Below are positions 1-8,986 of a stretch of DNA of 64,000 bases, piece by piece (positions within the stretch are counted from its first letter, which is position 1; each line of letters starts with the position of its first letter). The notes below the pieces were generated by a model. It saw only the letters and a program-made list of their open reading frames with translations, searched no databases and was not told the origin of the DNA. The position numbers were made by a program, and so were the translations under genes. The stretch lies in the NCBI RefSeq assembly GCF_004792665.1, contig NZ_SRZX01000003.1:296859-360858 (forward strand). The letters run 5' to 3'. Origin of the DNA: Marinobacter orientalis. Its GTDB lineage: Bacteria > Pseudomonadota > Gammaproteobacteria > Pseudomonadales > Oleiphilaceae.

Positions 1-936
1 ATAGCAGCGGCTGAAGTGGGTGGCGGAGACAAAACCGCACATGGAGGCAATCTCCACGATAGAGCAGGAGGTCTGCTTGATCAGCCGGCGTGCGCGGTTC
101 AGTCGCACCCGCAGGTAATAACGCGAGGGCGTGCAGCCCATGTGTTTGAGGAATAGCCGTTCCAGTTGTCGGCGCGATATTCCGGCCAGTGCCGCCAGTT
201 CCTGCAGCTCGATGGGTTCTTCGATATTGGCTTCCATCAGCTGAGCGGCTTCCGCCAGCTTGGGTTGCGCGCAGGCCAGTCCCGGATGCATGGGCATGGG
301 CTGCTGTTCCCTTTCCTCGCGCACCCGGTCGCAGACAAACATGTGGGCGATCGCATTGCTGAGCTCCTGGCCATGACGCCGTGCCAGGAAGCTGAGCATC
401 ATGTGCATGGGCACGGTGCCGCCGGTGCAGGTCATGCGTTCCCGCTCAACGGTGAACAGGCGGTTGTTGGTCTGGACCCGGGGAAAGCCTTCCTGCATGG
501 CTTCCAGGCATTCCCAGTGGGCACTGCAGGCATGGCCGTCAAGCAGGCCTGCGCTGGCCAGGACATAAGGCCCGGTGCAGACAGCGCCCATCAGCACATG
601 CCGTCGGGCCATCAGTTTCAGCCAGTTGACTTCCTTGCGGGAAAAGCTGCGGGTGACATCAATGCCGGCAACCACAATCACCAGGTCGAAGCTGTGTTCT
701 TCCTGAATGGAGGCGTCCGGTACCATGGTGATGCCGTCACTGGCGCGGGCATAGTCGCCCGTTGCGGTGAGCAGTTTCCAGGAATAGAGCTCGGTGCCTG
801 CCAACTGGTTGGCCATACGCAGGGGCTCGACAGCGGTGGCCAGAGCAATCAGGGTAAAGTTTTCGATCAGCAGAAAGCCGACCCGGTAGGGCTCTTGCGT
901 GGGCCTGTTTGTGAACGGGCCTGTATCAGTGGTCAC
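1..936 (-). CDS. gbdR: GbdR-like GlxA/AraC-family transcriptional activator (C-terminus cut by window edge)
   Basis: Reading the minus strand from a GTG at 936 gives 312 uninterrupted codons that run off the window at base 1. Residues about 15-190 form a DJ-1/PfpI (class I glutamine amidotransferase-like) domain with a nucleophile-elbow-like AVCTGPYVLAS around Cys120. Residues about 205-312 form an AraC-type double helix-turn-helix (RRQLERLFLKHMGCTPSRYYLRVRL region). This architecture is that of GlxA regulators; GbdR of Pseudomonas activates glycine betaine and dimethylglycine catabolism. The GTG is preceded by a good AAGGGGG ribosome-binding site. Its divergent neighbour is a serine deaminase and the next gene a dimethylglycine-dehydrogenase-like enzyme, which supports GbdR over other GlxA members such as ArgR or CdhR. 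The family call is firm; the specific identity is inferred from context. Confidence 0.8.
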   Translation of the reverse strand, partial: MTTDTGPFTNRPTQEPYRVGFLLIENFTLIALATAVEPLRMANQLAGTELYSWKLLTATGDYARASDGITMVPDASIQEEHSFDLVIVVAGIDVTRSFSRKEVNWLKLMARRHVLMGAVCTGPYVLASAGLLDGHACSAHWECLEAMQEGFPRVQTNNRLFTVERERMTCTGGTVPMHMMLSFLARRHGQELSNAIAHMFVCDRVREEREQQPMPMHPGLACAQPKLAEAAQLMEANIEEPIELQELAALAGISRRQLERLFLKHMGCTPSRYYLRVRLNRARRLIKQTSCSIVEIASMCGFVSATHFSRCY

Positions 937-1243
937 GATTAACCCCCTTGCCCGCCTGGGCATGGTGCGGCAGTCAGTACCCGGGACGTCCGTGTCAGCC
1001 ACCACAACCTGAACACTAGTTGTTGCACTTGGATAGTGCAATGAGTGATCAGTTCCATTGTGAATTCATTCTAGGGCGGCGGTCAGACTGTCAATGGTCC
1101 ACATGCGACATCATGGGCTTCAGGATGGTCCTGGCGCGACTTGCCGGCTGTCGTAAATTATCGTTCCGGTGTCGTCCGCGAGCATGCGGTCGGGCAGCGG
1201 TGGCGATATCGTTGAAGCGGATCCCCCGACAGGAGTCAGCAAA
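937..1243. other. Divergent control region between gbdR-like gene and sdaA
   Basis: This 307-base stretch holds the start signals of both divergent genes. It contains a perfect inverted repeat TTGCACT-N5-AGTGCAA at 1023-1041, a candidate regulator operator. An open frame reaches back to 1169 ahead of sdaA, but it lacks family similarity and is better read as leader. No RNA gene was seen. Confidence 0.5.
1023..1041. promoter_or_regulatory. Perfect 7-bp inverted repeat, candidate operator
   Basis: TTGCACT TGGAT AGTGCAA is a perfect dyad lying 87 bases from the regulator start and about 200 bases from the sdaA start. A dyad in a divergent regulator/target spacer is a typical operator position. 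Which protein binds is unknown, and no GbdR consensus was matched. Confidence 0.35.
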
Positions 1244-2626
1244 TTGGCGATCAGTCTGTTCGAGCTGTTCAAGGTAGGCATTGGTCCTTCCAGTTCCCAT
1301 ACCGTCGGCCCCATGAGGGCGGCAGGACGGTTTGTTGCAGCGCTTGAGGCAGAAGGCCTGGTGGTATCGGTAAATCGGCTCAAGGTGTCGCTTTACGGCT
1401 CTCTGGGCGCTACCGGCAAGGGCCATGGTACCGGCCCTGCGGTGATGATGGGGCTGGAAGGGGAACTGCCTGACCGTATCGACCCCGAGCAGATGCCGGC
1501 CCGCCTGGGGCGAATCAGGAGCACCGGGATGCTGTCACTGTCAGGGCAACAGCCGGTTCGCTTCCGCGAGACCAGCGACCTGGTGTACTACCGCCGGAAA
1601 TCATTACCGGACCATCCCAATGGCATGATCTGCCTGGCGTTTGATCCGGAGGGACGGTGCCTGTGCGAAAAGACCTACTATTCAGTGGGCGGTGGATTTG
1701 TAATGGATGCAGCGGCCGACGGCACTGCGGGTATTCGCGAGGATGACACGCCACAGCCATATCCCTTCGGCAGCGGCAAGGCATTGCTGGCGCTTTGCCG
1801 GCAGCACGATCTGACCATCGCCGAGATCATGTATGCCAACGAGCAGGCCTGGCGCACGCCGACTGAGATTCGCTGTGGCATCCTGGAACTCTGGCGGGTA
1901 ATGCGGGCCTGCGTACAGAACGGTATCCGGCATGAGGGAGAGCTGCCAGGCGGTCTCAGGGTCCGGCGCCGGGCCGCGCTGCTATATCGGTCATTGATGG
2001 ACAAGCAGCGGGTGGATCTGATCTCACCATCCCTGAGCGCGCTGGACTGGGTCAATCTCTATGCCCTGGCCGTCAACGAAGAAAACGCCGCCGGCGGGCG
2101 GATTGTAACGGCGCCCACCAATGGTGCGGCGGGCATTATTCCGGCGGTGCTCCATTACTACTGGGAGTTCTGCCCGCACGCAAACGAAGACGGCATTGTG
2201 CGTTTCATGCTGACCGCGGCCGCCATAGGCCTGCTGTTCAAGAAAAATGCATCCATTTCCGGAGCCGAAGTAGGGTGCCAGGGCGAGGTTGGTTCGGCCT
2301 GCGCCATGGCAGCGGCCGGTCTTGCAGCGGCGACTGGCGGCTCCCCGGAGCAGGTGGAAAATGCTGCGGAAATCGGCATGGAGCATCACCTGGGCATGAC
2401 CTGTGACCCCATTGGCGGGCTGGTGCAGATTCCCTGCATTGAACGCAACGCCATGGCCTCGGTGAAAGCCATCGATGCCGCCATCATGGCCCTGCGGGGT
2501 GATGGCAAACACTTCGTGTCGCTGGACAAGGTGCTGCACACCATGAGGGAGACCGGCCGCGACATGCTGGACAAGTACAAGGAAACCGCAAGGGGAGGGC
2601 TGGCGGTCAACATCATTGAATGCTGA
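1244..2626 (+). CDS. sdaA: L-serine ammonia-lyase (iron-sulfur dependent, single chain)
   Basis: Deaminates L-serine to pyruvate and ammonia in the cytoplasm. From a TTG at 1244 the protein is 460 residues, the usual length of the family, and begins [20 protein letters not shown], matching the conserved N-terminus. AGGAG at 1231-1235 sits eight bases ahead of this TTG. Upstream in-frame starts (for example 1169) would add a non-conserved tail. The beta domain has [10 protein letters not shown] at about 14-23. The three [4Fe-4S] cysteines appear in GCQGE (about 344), TCDPIGG (about 386) and PCIERN (about 397), the spacing known for this family. A serine dehydratase also lies next to gbdR in Pseudomonas, so the likely role is disposal of serine made from betaine-derived glycine. 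It converges on the dehydrogenase gene with 26 bases between stops. Confidence 0.93.
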   Translation: MAISLFELFKVGIGPSSSHTVGPMRAAGRFVAALEAEGLVVSVNRLKVSLYGSLGATGKGHGTGPAVMMGLEGELPDRIDPEQMPARLGRIRSTGMLSLSGQQPVRFRETSDLVYYRRKSLPDHPNGMICLAFDPEGRCLCEKTYYSVGGGFVMDAAADGTAGIREDDTPQPYPFGSGKALLALCRQHDLTIAEIMYANEQAWRTPTEIRCGILELWRVMRACVQNGIRHEGELPGGLRVRRRAALLYRSLMDKQRVDLISPSLSALDWVNLYALAVNEENAAGGRIVTAPTNGAAGIIPAVLHYYWEFCPHANEDGIVRFMLTAAAIGLLFKKNASISGAEVGCQGEVGSACAMAAAGLAAATGGSPEQVENAAEIGMEHHLGMTCDPIGGLVQIPCIERNAMASVKAIDAAIMALRGDGKHFVSLDKVLHTMRETGRDMLDKYKETARGGLAVNIIEC

Positions 2627-2652
2627 TCGCCAGCCTCATTCGGGAAAGCCGG

Positions 2653-5223
2653 TCAGGACCTGACCCGTTCGTTGTCCGGATCAAACAGCGCCCGGTAACC
2701 TACCGCCTCGATACGGACGGGATAGTGCTCCTGGAAGTATTCCAGGGTCAGTTCCCGGCCTTCCTGGGCATACTCTGCCGGAATATAGCCCAACAGGATG
2801 ATCCTGCCGACAGACGGCCCCCAGGCTGCGCTGGTGTTATAGGAACGCCGGCCCTGGCTGTCCACCAGTACGTCGCCGGTTTGCGGGTCCAGGATCGGCC
2901 ACTGACCCACCGGATAACGAAGCACGCCACTGGCGTCCCGGTGCTCGGTCATGGTCATGGTGCACAGGTAGGCCGCCTGGTGTGGCCATTCCCGCTGTTC
3001 CAGGTAAGCGGCCTTGCCGTGGAAGTCCGCGTCTTTGACCTTGGGCCGCTGTAATCCGGCTTCATACAGATTGTATTCCGTTTCCAGGTCCACGTTCTGC
3101 AGCCGCAGGCTCTTCTCCAGGCGCCGGGTGTTGGCGTAGGTTTCGATGCCTACCGGGGTAACGCCGGCCTCAAATAAAAGATCCCAGATCCGCAGGCCAT
3201 AACTGAACGGGAAGTAGAGTTCCCAACCCTGCTCGCCCACGTAGGAAATCCGGAAAGCCCAGACCGGAACGCCCTGAACGTTCAGCTCCCGCGCGGTGGC
3301 AAAGGGGAAGTTCTCTGCCGACAGTTCGTCCGGATCAGAGACGAACTGTGCCAGGGTTTCCCGGGCCTTCGGGCCCCAGAGCCCCAGGGTCGCCAGCTCA
3401 TCGGTGCGATCCTGCACGCGGATTTCGCCCAGGCCTTTCTCCCTGGCCATGCGGGTGATCCAGCAGTAGTCCCGGTGGCCGGTATCGCCACCGCAGATCA
3501 CCCGATAATCGTTGTCACTGCGGCGAATGATGGTCAGGTCGGAGCGGATGCCGCCACGGCCATCGAGAAAGTGGGTGTAGACGCCTTTGCCGTGGGGCGT
3601 GGTTCCGCCAACTTTGGCCACTGACAGGTATTCCAGCAGCGCCTCCGCATCCTTCCCGGATATGTCGAAGATTGCAAAGTGGGAGAGATTGATCATGCCC
3701 ACCGATTCGCTCATCTCCAGTTGCTCGGCATTCGATACCTCCCAGAAATGCCGCGCGTCCCACTCGTGTTCCCGCACCGGGATAAGGTCACGGTGTTTCG
3801 CCAGCAATGTGGACTCGTTGGCGGCATAGCCGTGGGCGCGCTCCCAGCCTGCGGCTTCCATGAAATAGGCACCCAGTTCAACCTCCCGCAGGTAGAAGGG
3901 GCTGGTTCGCATCTTGCGGCTGGTGAGGTAGGGCTCCCGGGGATGAACCGCCGGTGTATAGATCTTTTTTGCAGTCTCGTAGCAGCGGTCGTAGACATAA
4001 TCCGGGGTTTTCTGCAGCGGGTAGTGGCGGGCAATATCGATACTGTGAGGATCCATCTCCGGCGAGCCATGGGTCATCCAGTCCGCCAGAATTTTGCCCG
4101 CGCCCGGACCGTCTTTGACCCAGACTGCCTCACAGAACCACAGGTTGCGTACTTCCGGGGATTCGCCCATCAACGAGCCACCATCAGGCGTTACCGACAG
4201 CAGGCCGTTGAAGGAATGCTTTTCCTCCCAGCCCAGTTCACCCAGGATCGGAGTCATTTCGATGGCTTTTTCATAGGCATCCATAACCTGTTCCAGGGAA
4301 AGATCCCGCATCGACGGCGACATCCGTGCCTCGCCGGGCTCGGCAATGGCGCCGGGATAGACCAGCCGGGGGTTTTCTGACTCGTAATAGCCCCACTCGA
4401 TCCGGCCACCCTCAGTGGTGGTAGGGTCACCGGTGTCACGAACATAGGCGGAGTTGCCCTGATCGCGGAACAGCGGATAGACAATCTGTTTGCCGGTGCC
4501 GGCCAGTTCTTCGTAGGGGCCGAAGAACAGCAGCGGGTGCTCCAGCGGCATCAGCGGCAGCGGTGAATTGGCGGTGTTGGCCATTAATGGCCCCCAGATG
4601 CCCATGGAGAGCACCACGTAATCGGTTTCGATGTAGCCCTTGTGGGTTTCAACGCCACGTACCTGGCCGTCCTGGACATCGATGCGGATAGCCGGTGTGT
4701 AGGCGAAGGCCTGCAGTTTGCCGGTAGCGACCGCTTCTTCCACCAGATCGCCGGCGACTTTCTGGGAGCGGGGCACCACCAGGCCGGCATCCGGGTCCCA
4801 CATGGCCCCCTGGATCTGGCTTTCCTCCAGCAGGGGGAAGAGTTCTTTCGCCTGGCCCGGCGAAATCATGCTGACGTTGGTGCCGAAGGCCTTCCCGGAA
4901 CCCACCTTGCGGCGGAGCTCATCCATGCGCTCGTCATCGTCGATACGGGCCACTTCCATCCCGCCGCACTTCACATAATTGCCACGCTTTGCATAGAAGG
5001 CCTGGCTGTATTTGGTGGTGTAGATGTTCAGCTTGTCATGGGAGGTGGTGAAGCAAAAATCCGATGCGTGGGACGTGGAGCTGATGTCCGAGGGAATGGC
5101 AGACTTTTCCAACCCTACGATGTCATCCCAGCCCAGCTCAATCAGGTGGTGGGCTACCGAGGACCCGACGATACCGCCCTGACCGATGATGACGACTTTT
5201 GCACGTTTCGGTAATTGTGCCAT
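2653..5223 (-). CDS. Dimethylglycine/sarcosine dehydrogenase-like FAD enzyme with GcvT domain
   Basis: Probably removes N-methyl groups from dimethylglycine or sarcosine and passes the one-carbon unit to tetrahydrofolate. The 856-residue protein has an N-terminal DAO-type FAD fold (VVIIGQGGIVGSS at about 10-22), a histidine in STSHAS near residue 52 at the place where eukaryotic DMGDH binds FAD covalently, an FAO_M-like middle domain, and a C-terminal aminomethyltransferase (GcvT) domain from about 440 to 840. The ATG at 5223 is preceded by AAAGGGGG; the open frame continues upstream to 5565, but that part is not family-like. Nearness to the GbdR-like regulator and sdaA supports betaine catabolism. 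Whether the substrate is dimethylglycine or sarcosine cannot be decided from sequence. Confidence 0.85.
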   Translation of the reverse strand: MAQLPKRAKVVIIGQGGIVGSSVAHHLIELGWDDIVGLEKSAIPSDISSTSHASDFCFTTSHDKLNIYTTKYSQAFYAKRGNYVKCGGMEVARIDDDERMDELRRKVGSGKAFGTNVSMISPGQAKELFPLLEESQIQGAMWDPDAGLVVPRSQKVAGDLVEEAVATGKLQAFAYTPAIRIDVQDGQVRGVETHKGYIETDYVVLSMGIWGPLMANTANSPLPLMPLEHPLLFFGPYEELAGTGKQIVYPLFRDQGNSAYVRDTGDPTTTEGGRIEWGYYESENPRLVYPGAIAEPGEARMSPSMRDLSLEQVMDAYEKAIEMTPILGELGWEEKHSFNGLLSVTPDGGSLMGESPEVRNLWFCEAVWVKDGPGAGKILADWMTHGSPEMDPHSIDIARHYPLQKTPDYVYDRCYETAKKIYTPAVHPREPYLTSRKMRTSPFYLREVELGAYFMEAAGWERAHGYAANESTLLAKHRDLIPVREHEWDARHFWEVSNAEQLEMSESVGMINLSHFAIFDISGKDAEALLEYLSVAKVGGTTPHGKGVYTHFLDGRGGIRSDLTIIRRSDNDYRVICGGDTGHRDYCWITRMAREKGLGEIRVQDRTDELATLGLWGPKARETLAQFVSDPDELSAENFPFATARELNVQGVPVWAFRISYVGEQGWELYFPFSYGLRIWDLLFEAGVTPVGIETYANTRRLEKSLRLQNVDLETEYNLYEAGLQRPKVKDADFHGKAAYLEQREWPHQAAYLCTMTMTEHRDASGVLRYPVGQWPILDPQTGDVLVDSQGRRSYNTSAAWGPSVGRIILLGYIPAEYAQEGRELTLEYFQEHYPVRIEAVGYRALFDPDNERVRS

Positions 5224-5241
5224 CTTGATTTCCCCCTTTAC

Positions 5242-5290
5242 CCACATTGAACGTCCGCGTGCATGGCGGCACGACCCTGATTCAATGTGG
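5242..5290 (-). promoter_or_regulatory. 10-bp inverted repeat in leader of the dehydrogenase gene
   Basis: CCACATTGAA at 5242-5251 and TTCAATGTGG at 5281-5290 are perfect reverse complements separated by 29 bases, just upstream of the dehydrogenase start at 5223. It could be a two-site operator or a long mRNA hairpin that ends about 18 bases before the start codon. The role is inferred only from position. Confidence 0.4.
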
Positions 5291-5368
5291 CCCTGATTGT
5301 TCGGGGGCGGTAAATCCAATACGACATCAAGCCGTCCAAAAACGGCAGGGAGAGTGGGGGTGTAGCCC

Positions 5369-6424
5369 TCAATCCTGCTCAACCCTTTGCAGAAATTCTC
5401 CAATATGATCAAAGGCTTCTTCTGCCTCTGGCAGCATGTCAGGAAACATGTGCCATACGTGCACCATGCCGGGCCAGGTTTCCAGCTCTGCCGGTGAGCC
5501 CGAGTCTTTTGCCTTGTTGACGTAACGTCGGGCGTTGTCCAGCAGCATTTCCGAGTCGCTGGCATGGATCAGCACTGGCGGCAGATTTTGCAGATTGCCC
5601 CGCAGTGGCGACGCCAGCGGACTGGAGGGTGACAGGCGCATGCCAAAAAAACTCAGCCACCAGAGCACCGGCAGCGGCACCCGCATCAGGCTGCCAAAGG
5701 TAGGTCCAAGCAATGGATCCGTCTTAACGTTCAGGCGGTTGCTGGGGGCGGTCAGCGTGAGATCGGTGGATGGTGACAGGGCGATGGCGGCGTCTGCCTG
5801 GCGCAGGCCGTGGTCGCGAATCCACGCGATCAGCACCAGGGCATGGCTGCCGCCCGCGGAGTCACCGGCCACCACAGTGAATTCGGCTGCCCCGGGGCCG
5901 TCAGGCCCGTGTTCGAGTATCCACTGATAGGCCTCCTGGCAGTCCCGCAGTCCTTCCCGGTAGCGGTGCTCCGGCAATAGCCGGTAATCCACGGCAAAAA
6001 CAGCGGCATTGGCCACCCTGGACAACTGGTCGGTGATGGTGCGGTGGCTGCGGGGGCTGCCGGCAACCCAGGCCCCACCATGAATATAAAGCACGCGCCG
6101 CCGGATATTTACTCCGGGCGCCAATACCCATTCCCCTTTCGGCGCACCGGCACCGGACGGGCGGAATTGCGAAACGAATTTCCTGCCTTCGCTGAGGCCG
6201 TCCATGTGTCTGCGCAGGGCCATCAGACGGGCCTTGCCCTTGAGTTCCCTGGCAGAGCGACTCATTTCCCTGATGGTTTCCAGTACCTGCTTATGGCCCG
6301 GACTGGGGGTGTAGTCACGTTTCGGGAAATCGTCTCTGTCCAGGTGCGCTAGATTTTCACCACGAAGTACCAGCACCGTCATCAGAACAATTAATAGCAT
6401 TAATGCCAGCACAAACCAGATCAT
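5369..6424 (-). CDS. Membrane-anchored alpha/beta hydrolase (hormone-sensitive-lipase family esterase)
   Basis: A 351-residue probable carboxylesterase. An N-terminal hydrophobic segment at about 2-20 anchors it in the membrane. The oxyanion motif HGGAW is at about 115-119 and the nucleophile elbow GDSAGG puts the catalytic serine near 189; a DSEMLLD stretch and a late GMVHVWH histidine fit the rest of the triad. These mark the type IV (HSL) lipase/esterase family. It lies upstream of the dehydrogenase on the same strand with a 145-base gap, so co-transcription is uncertain. The natural substrate is unknown. Confidence 0.85.
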   Translation of the reverse strand: MIWFVLALMLLIVLMTVLVLRGENLAHLDRDDFPKRDYTPSPGHKQVLETIREMSRSARELKGKARLMALRRHMDGLSEGRKFVSQFRPSGAGAPKGEWVLAPGVNIRRRVLYIHGGAWVAGSPRSHRTITDQLSRVANAAVFAVDYRLLPEHRYREGLRDCQEAYQWILEHGPDGPGAAEFTVVAGDSAGGSHALVLIAWIRDHGLRQADAAIALSPSTDLTLTAPSNRLNVKTDPLLGPTFGSLMRVPLPVLWWLSFFGMRLSPSSPLASPLRGNLQNLPPVLIHASDSEMLLDNARRYVNKAKDSGSPAELETWPGMVHVWHMFPDMLPEAEEAFDHIGEFLQRVEQD

Positions 6425-6601
6425 GAATCAGCCTTTTGGCAATCGACGTACTGTGATAACGGAGTTTTCACCTATTTGGAGGTCAAAGTAAACATCTGCA
6501 ATCAGGTGAGTTCGCAGGCGCGTGAAAACGGGAAAAAATTGCCAAACGATGTCGTTGAGCGGGATCATGGTGGCAAATCAAATACAGGCTGAAGGTTAGC
6601 C

Positions 6602-7003
6602 ATGGCTGATGTTTATCAGATTCTCGCCGACATTGTTCTGACCCTTCACATATTGGTGGTGGTCTTTGTTGTTCTCGGACTGATGCTGGTGCTGGCCGGG
6701 AATCGACTGGGCTGGCGCTGGGTGAACAATGCCTGGTTCCGGCTCGCGCATCTCGGCGCTATTGGCGTGGTGGTTGCGCAAGCCTGGCTGGGCGCCATCT
6801 GCCCGTTGACCACTCTGGAGATGTGGCTGCGCTCGAATGCGGGTGCGGAAGCTTATGGCGGCAGCTTTGTCGAACATTGGCTGCAGCAGGTTCTCTACTA
6901 TGAGGCACCGGCCTGGGTATTTGTCACCGCCTACACCCTGTTCGGCCTGCTGGTAGCGGCAGCCTGGTGGCGCTTTCCGCCAAGGTTCAGGAAACGGCAG
7001 TAA
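6602..7003 (+). CDS. DUF2784 integral membrane protein
   Basis: A 133-residue protein with about four hydrophobic segments (roughly 8-32, 45-68, 95-120 including the conserved HWLQQVLYYEAPAWVF region). It resembles the DUF2784 family, small bacterial inner-membrane proteins of unknown function. It stands alone between oppositely oriented neighbours, with its stop 15 bases from the end of the convergent ftsH-like gene. No function can be assigned. Confidence 0.75.
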   Translation: MADVYQILADIVLTLHILVVVFVVLGLMLVLAGNRLGWRWVNNAWFRLAHLGAIGVVVAQAWLGAICPLTTLEMWLRSNAGAEAYGGSFVEHWLQQVLYYEAPAWVFVTAYTLFGLLVAAAWWRFPPRFRKRQ

Positions 7004-7018
7004 GGCCGGAGTGGGCGG

Positions 7019-8905
7019 TCAGGCGGATTGCTTCTCGCTGCCTTCCAGAATCTGCCTGATTTCCGTGGCTGAGAGCGTTTCTTTTGCCAGAACGGCGCTG
7101 GCCAGAGCCTCCAGTTGCTGGCGATGGTCAGAAAGGAAGCTTACCGTGGCCGTTTCCAGTTCAATCAGTTTGGCCTGAACCTCCATATCGATCAGTTCTG
7201 CCATGTGTTCGCTGTATTCCCGGGGCTGTCCCAGTTCCCGGCCCAGGAAGACGTGTTCCTCACCAATACCCAATCCCAACGGTCCGATTTTCTCGCTCAT
7301 GCCCCATTGCCCGAACATGCGCCGCAACAGCCTGGTTGCCTCCTTCAGATCGTTCTGGGCACCGGTGCTTACCTCACCGTAAATCAGCTTCTCCGAGGAG
7401 CGGCCACCCAGCATGACCTTGATGCGATCGGTCAGGTAGCTTTCAGTGTAGTTATAGCGGTCTTCTTTGGGGGTCTGTTCGGTCACACCCATCGACATGC
7501 CATGGGGGATAATGGTCACTCTGGTGAGCGGGTCAGCCTTGGGCATGAAATAGGCCATGATGGCGTGCCCGCACTCGTGATAGGCCACAACTTCTTTTTC
7601 TTCGTGAGTCAGTTCGGCATCGCGTTCCTCTCCCAGCACGATGCGGTCGCGGGCACGCTCGAAGCAGTCATTATTGACCTTTTTCAGGTTCAGCCTTGCA
7701 GCCGTCAGTGCTGCCTCGTTAACGAGGTTTTTCAGGTCGGCACCGGAAAAGCCGATGGTGCGGGCGGCAATTTCCCCGAGCTCAACACTGCTGTCGAGGG
7801 GGACTTTCCTGACGTGGACTTCAAGGATGGCCTTGCGGGCTTCCTTGTGGGGCATGTCCAGCGTTACCTTGCGATCAAAGCGGCCCGGGCGCAACAGGGC
7901 GCTGTCGAGTACGTCCGGGCGGTTGGTCGCCGCCAGAACAACGACACTCTCATGGCCTTCAAAGCCGTCCATTTCCGTGAGGATCTGGTTGAGAGTCTGT
8001 TCCCGTTCATCGTGGCCACCACCGAAGCCGGCGCCACGGGAGCGCCCAATGGCATCCAGTTCATCAATAAAGATCAGCGCAGGCGCTTCTTTGCGGGCTG
8101 TGTCGAACATGTCCCGAACCCGCGCTGCGCCAACGCCAACAAACATTTCGATAAACTCGGAGGCACTGATGTTGAAAAAGGGCACGTCGGCTTCGCCGGC
8201 AATGGCCTTGGCCAGCAGCGTTTTGCCGGTTCCTGGTGGGCCTACCAGCAGGATGCCAGTGGGCATATCCGCGCCCAGGGCCCTGTATTTCTCCGGATTG
8301 GTCAGGAAATCAATGATCTCGGTGATGTCGCGCTTTGCGGATTCGATTCCTGCCACGTCCGAAAGGCGGGTTCTGGAGAACTGCTTCTCCACCCGGTGGG
8401 CCTTGGAGCGGTTGAAGCCCAGAGCACCACCACCCTGCATCATGCGACGCTGGGCGTAAGACCAGAACCAGAACATCAGCCCAAGAAACAGTAACCACGG
8501 CAGGACGCTGGTCAGCACCTGTTGCCACGCCGGAGGTTCCGCCGGTTGGGCGCTGATGGTGACGGCATGGGATTCGAGCAGCGGAAGCAGGTCCGGGTCT
8601 TCAAGCGGCGGGCGGACGCTGTGGAAGCGGAGGGAATCGCTGTTTTCGGTCCAGGCGTTACCGCCCTCTTCAGTCAACCGGCCTTCAATATGATCGGCCC
8701 GAAGGGTAATTTCTTCCACGTGGTCGTTGGCGACGGCTTGCTTGAATTGCGAGTAGGGTAATTCGGCAATCGTTGGCTGTTGTCTTTCCTGGAACCAGAA
8801 AAACATCAGAATGATTGCAGCGCTCAGCCATAAAAACGAGTATTGAGACGGTATCTGTGGATTTTGCGGTTGTTCCGGCTGCTGGGGCTTTTGTGTCTGG
8901 GTCAT
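7019..8905 (-). CDS. FtsH-type ATP-dependent zinc metalloprotease (probable second copy)
   Basis: A membrane-bound AAA+ protease of 628 residues. Two N-terminal transmembrane segments (about 24-40 and 130-146) flank a periplasmic domain. The AAA module has Walker A GPPGTGKT at about 221, Walker [10 protein letters not shown], and the second region of homology [20 protein letters not shown]. The zinc site HECGH is at about 441. All catalytic elements are intact. The canonical ftsH of gammaproteobacteria lies in an rlmE-ftsH-folP locus; none of these partners are here, and the Pro/Gln-rich N-terminus is unlike the canonical one, so this is probably an accessory paralogue. That inference needs the rest of the genome. 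Confidence 0.9.
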   Translation of the reverse strand: MTQTQKPQQPEQPQNPQIPSQYSFLWLSAAIILMFFWFQERQQPTIAELPYSQFKQAVANDHVEEITLRADHIEGRLTEEGGNAWTENSDSLRFHSVRPPLEDPDLLPLLESHAVTISAQPAEPPAWQQVLTSVLPWLLFLGLMFWFWSYAQRRMMQGGGALGFNRSKAHRVEKQFSRTRLSDVAGIESAKRDITEIIDFLTNPEKYRALGADMPTGILLVGPPGTGKTLLAKAIAGEADVPFFNISASEFIEMFVGVGAARVRDMFDTARKEAPALIFIDELDAIGRSRGAGFGGGHDEREQTLNQILTEMDGFEGHESVVVLAATNRPDVLDSALLRPGRFDRKVTLDMPHKEARKAILEVHVRKVPLDSSVELGEIAARTIGFSGADLKNLVNEAALTAARLNLKKVNNDCFERARDRIVLGEERDAELTHEEKEVVAYHECGHAIMAYFMPKADPLTRVTIIPHGMSMGVTEQTPKEDRYNYTESYLTDRIKVMLGGRSSEKLIYGEVSTGAQNDLKEATRLLRRMFGQWGMSEKIGPLGLGIGEEHVFLGRELGQPREYSEHMAELIDMEVQAKLIELETATVSFLSDHRQQLEALASAVLAKETLSATEIRQILEGSEKQSA

Positions 8906-8986
8906 GGTGTTCCGTCTTTATGGCTGTAAAATCTCCTGCCAATGGTGTTTTACACCGCGACTGGTCAGGTGGCAAGGGATAGAAAC

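Noticed and set aside
166..942. 258-codon plus-strand open frame over the regulator gene
   Set aside because: It is the antisense shadow of the GlxA/AraC-family gene, whose minus-strand translation shows clear amidotransferase-like and helix-turn-helix domains.
7115..8494. 459-codon plus-strand frame
   Set aside because: It is antisense to the ftsH-like gene, which has every AAA+ and zinc-site motif.
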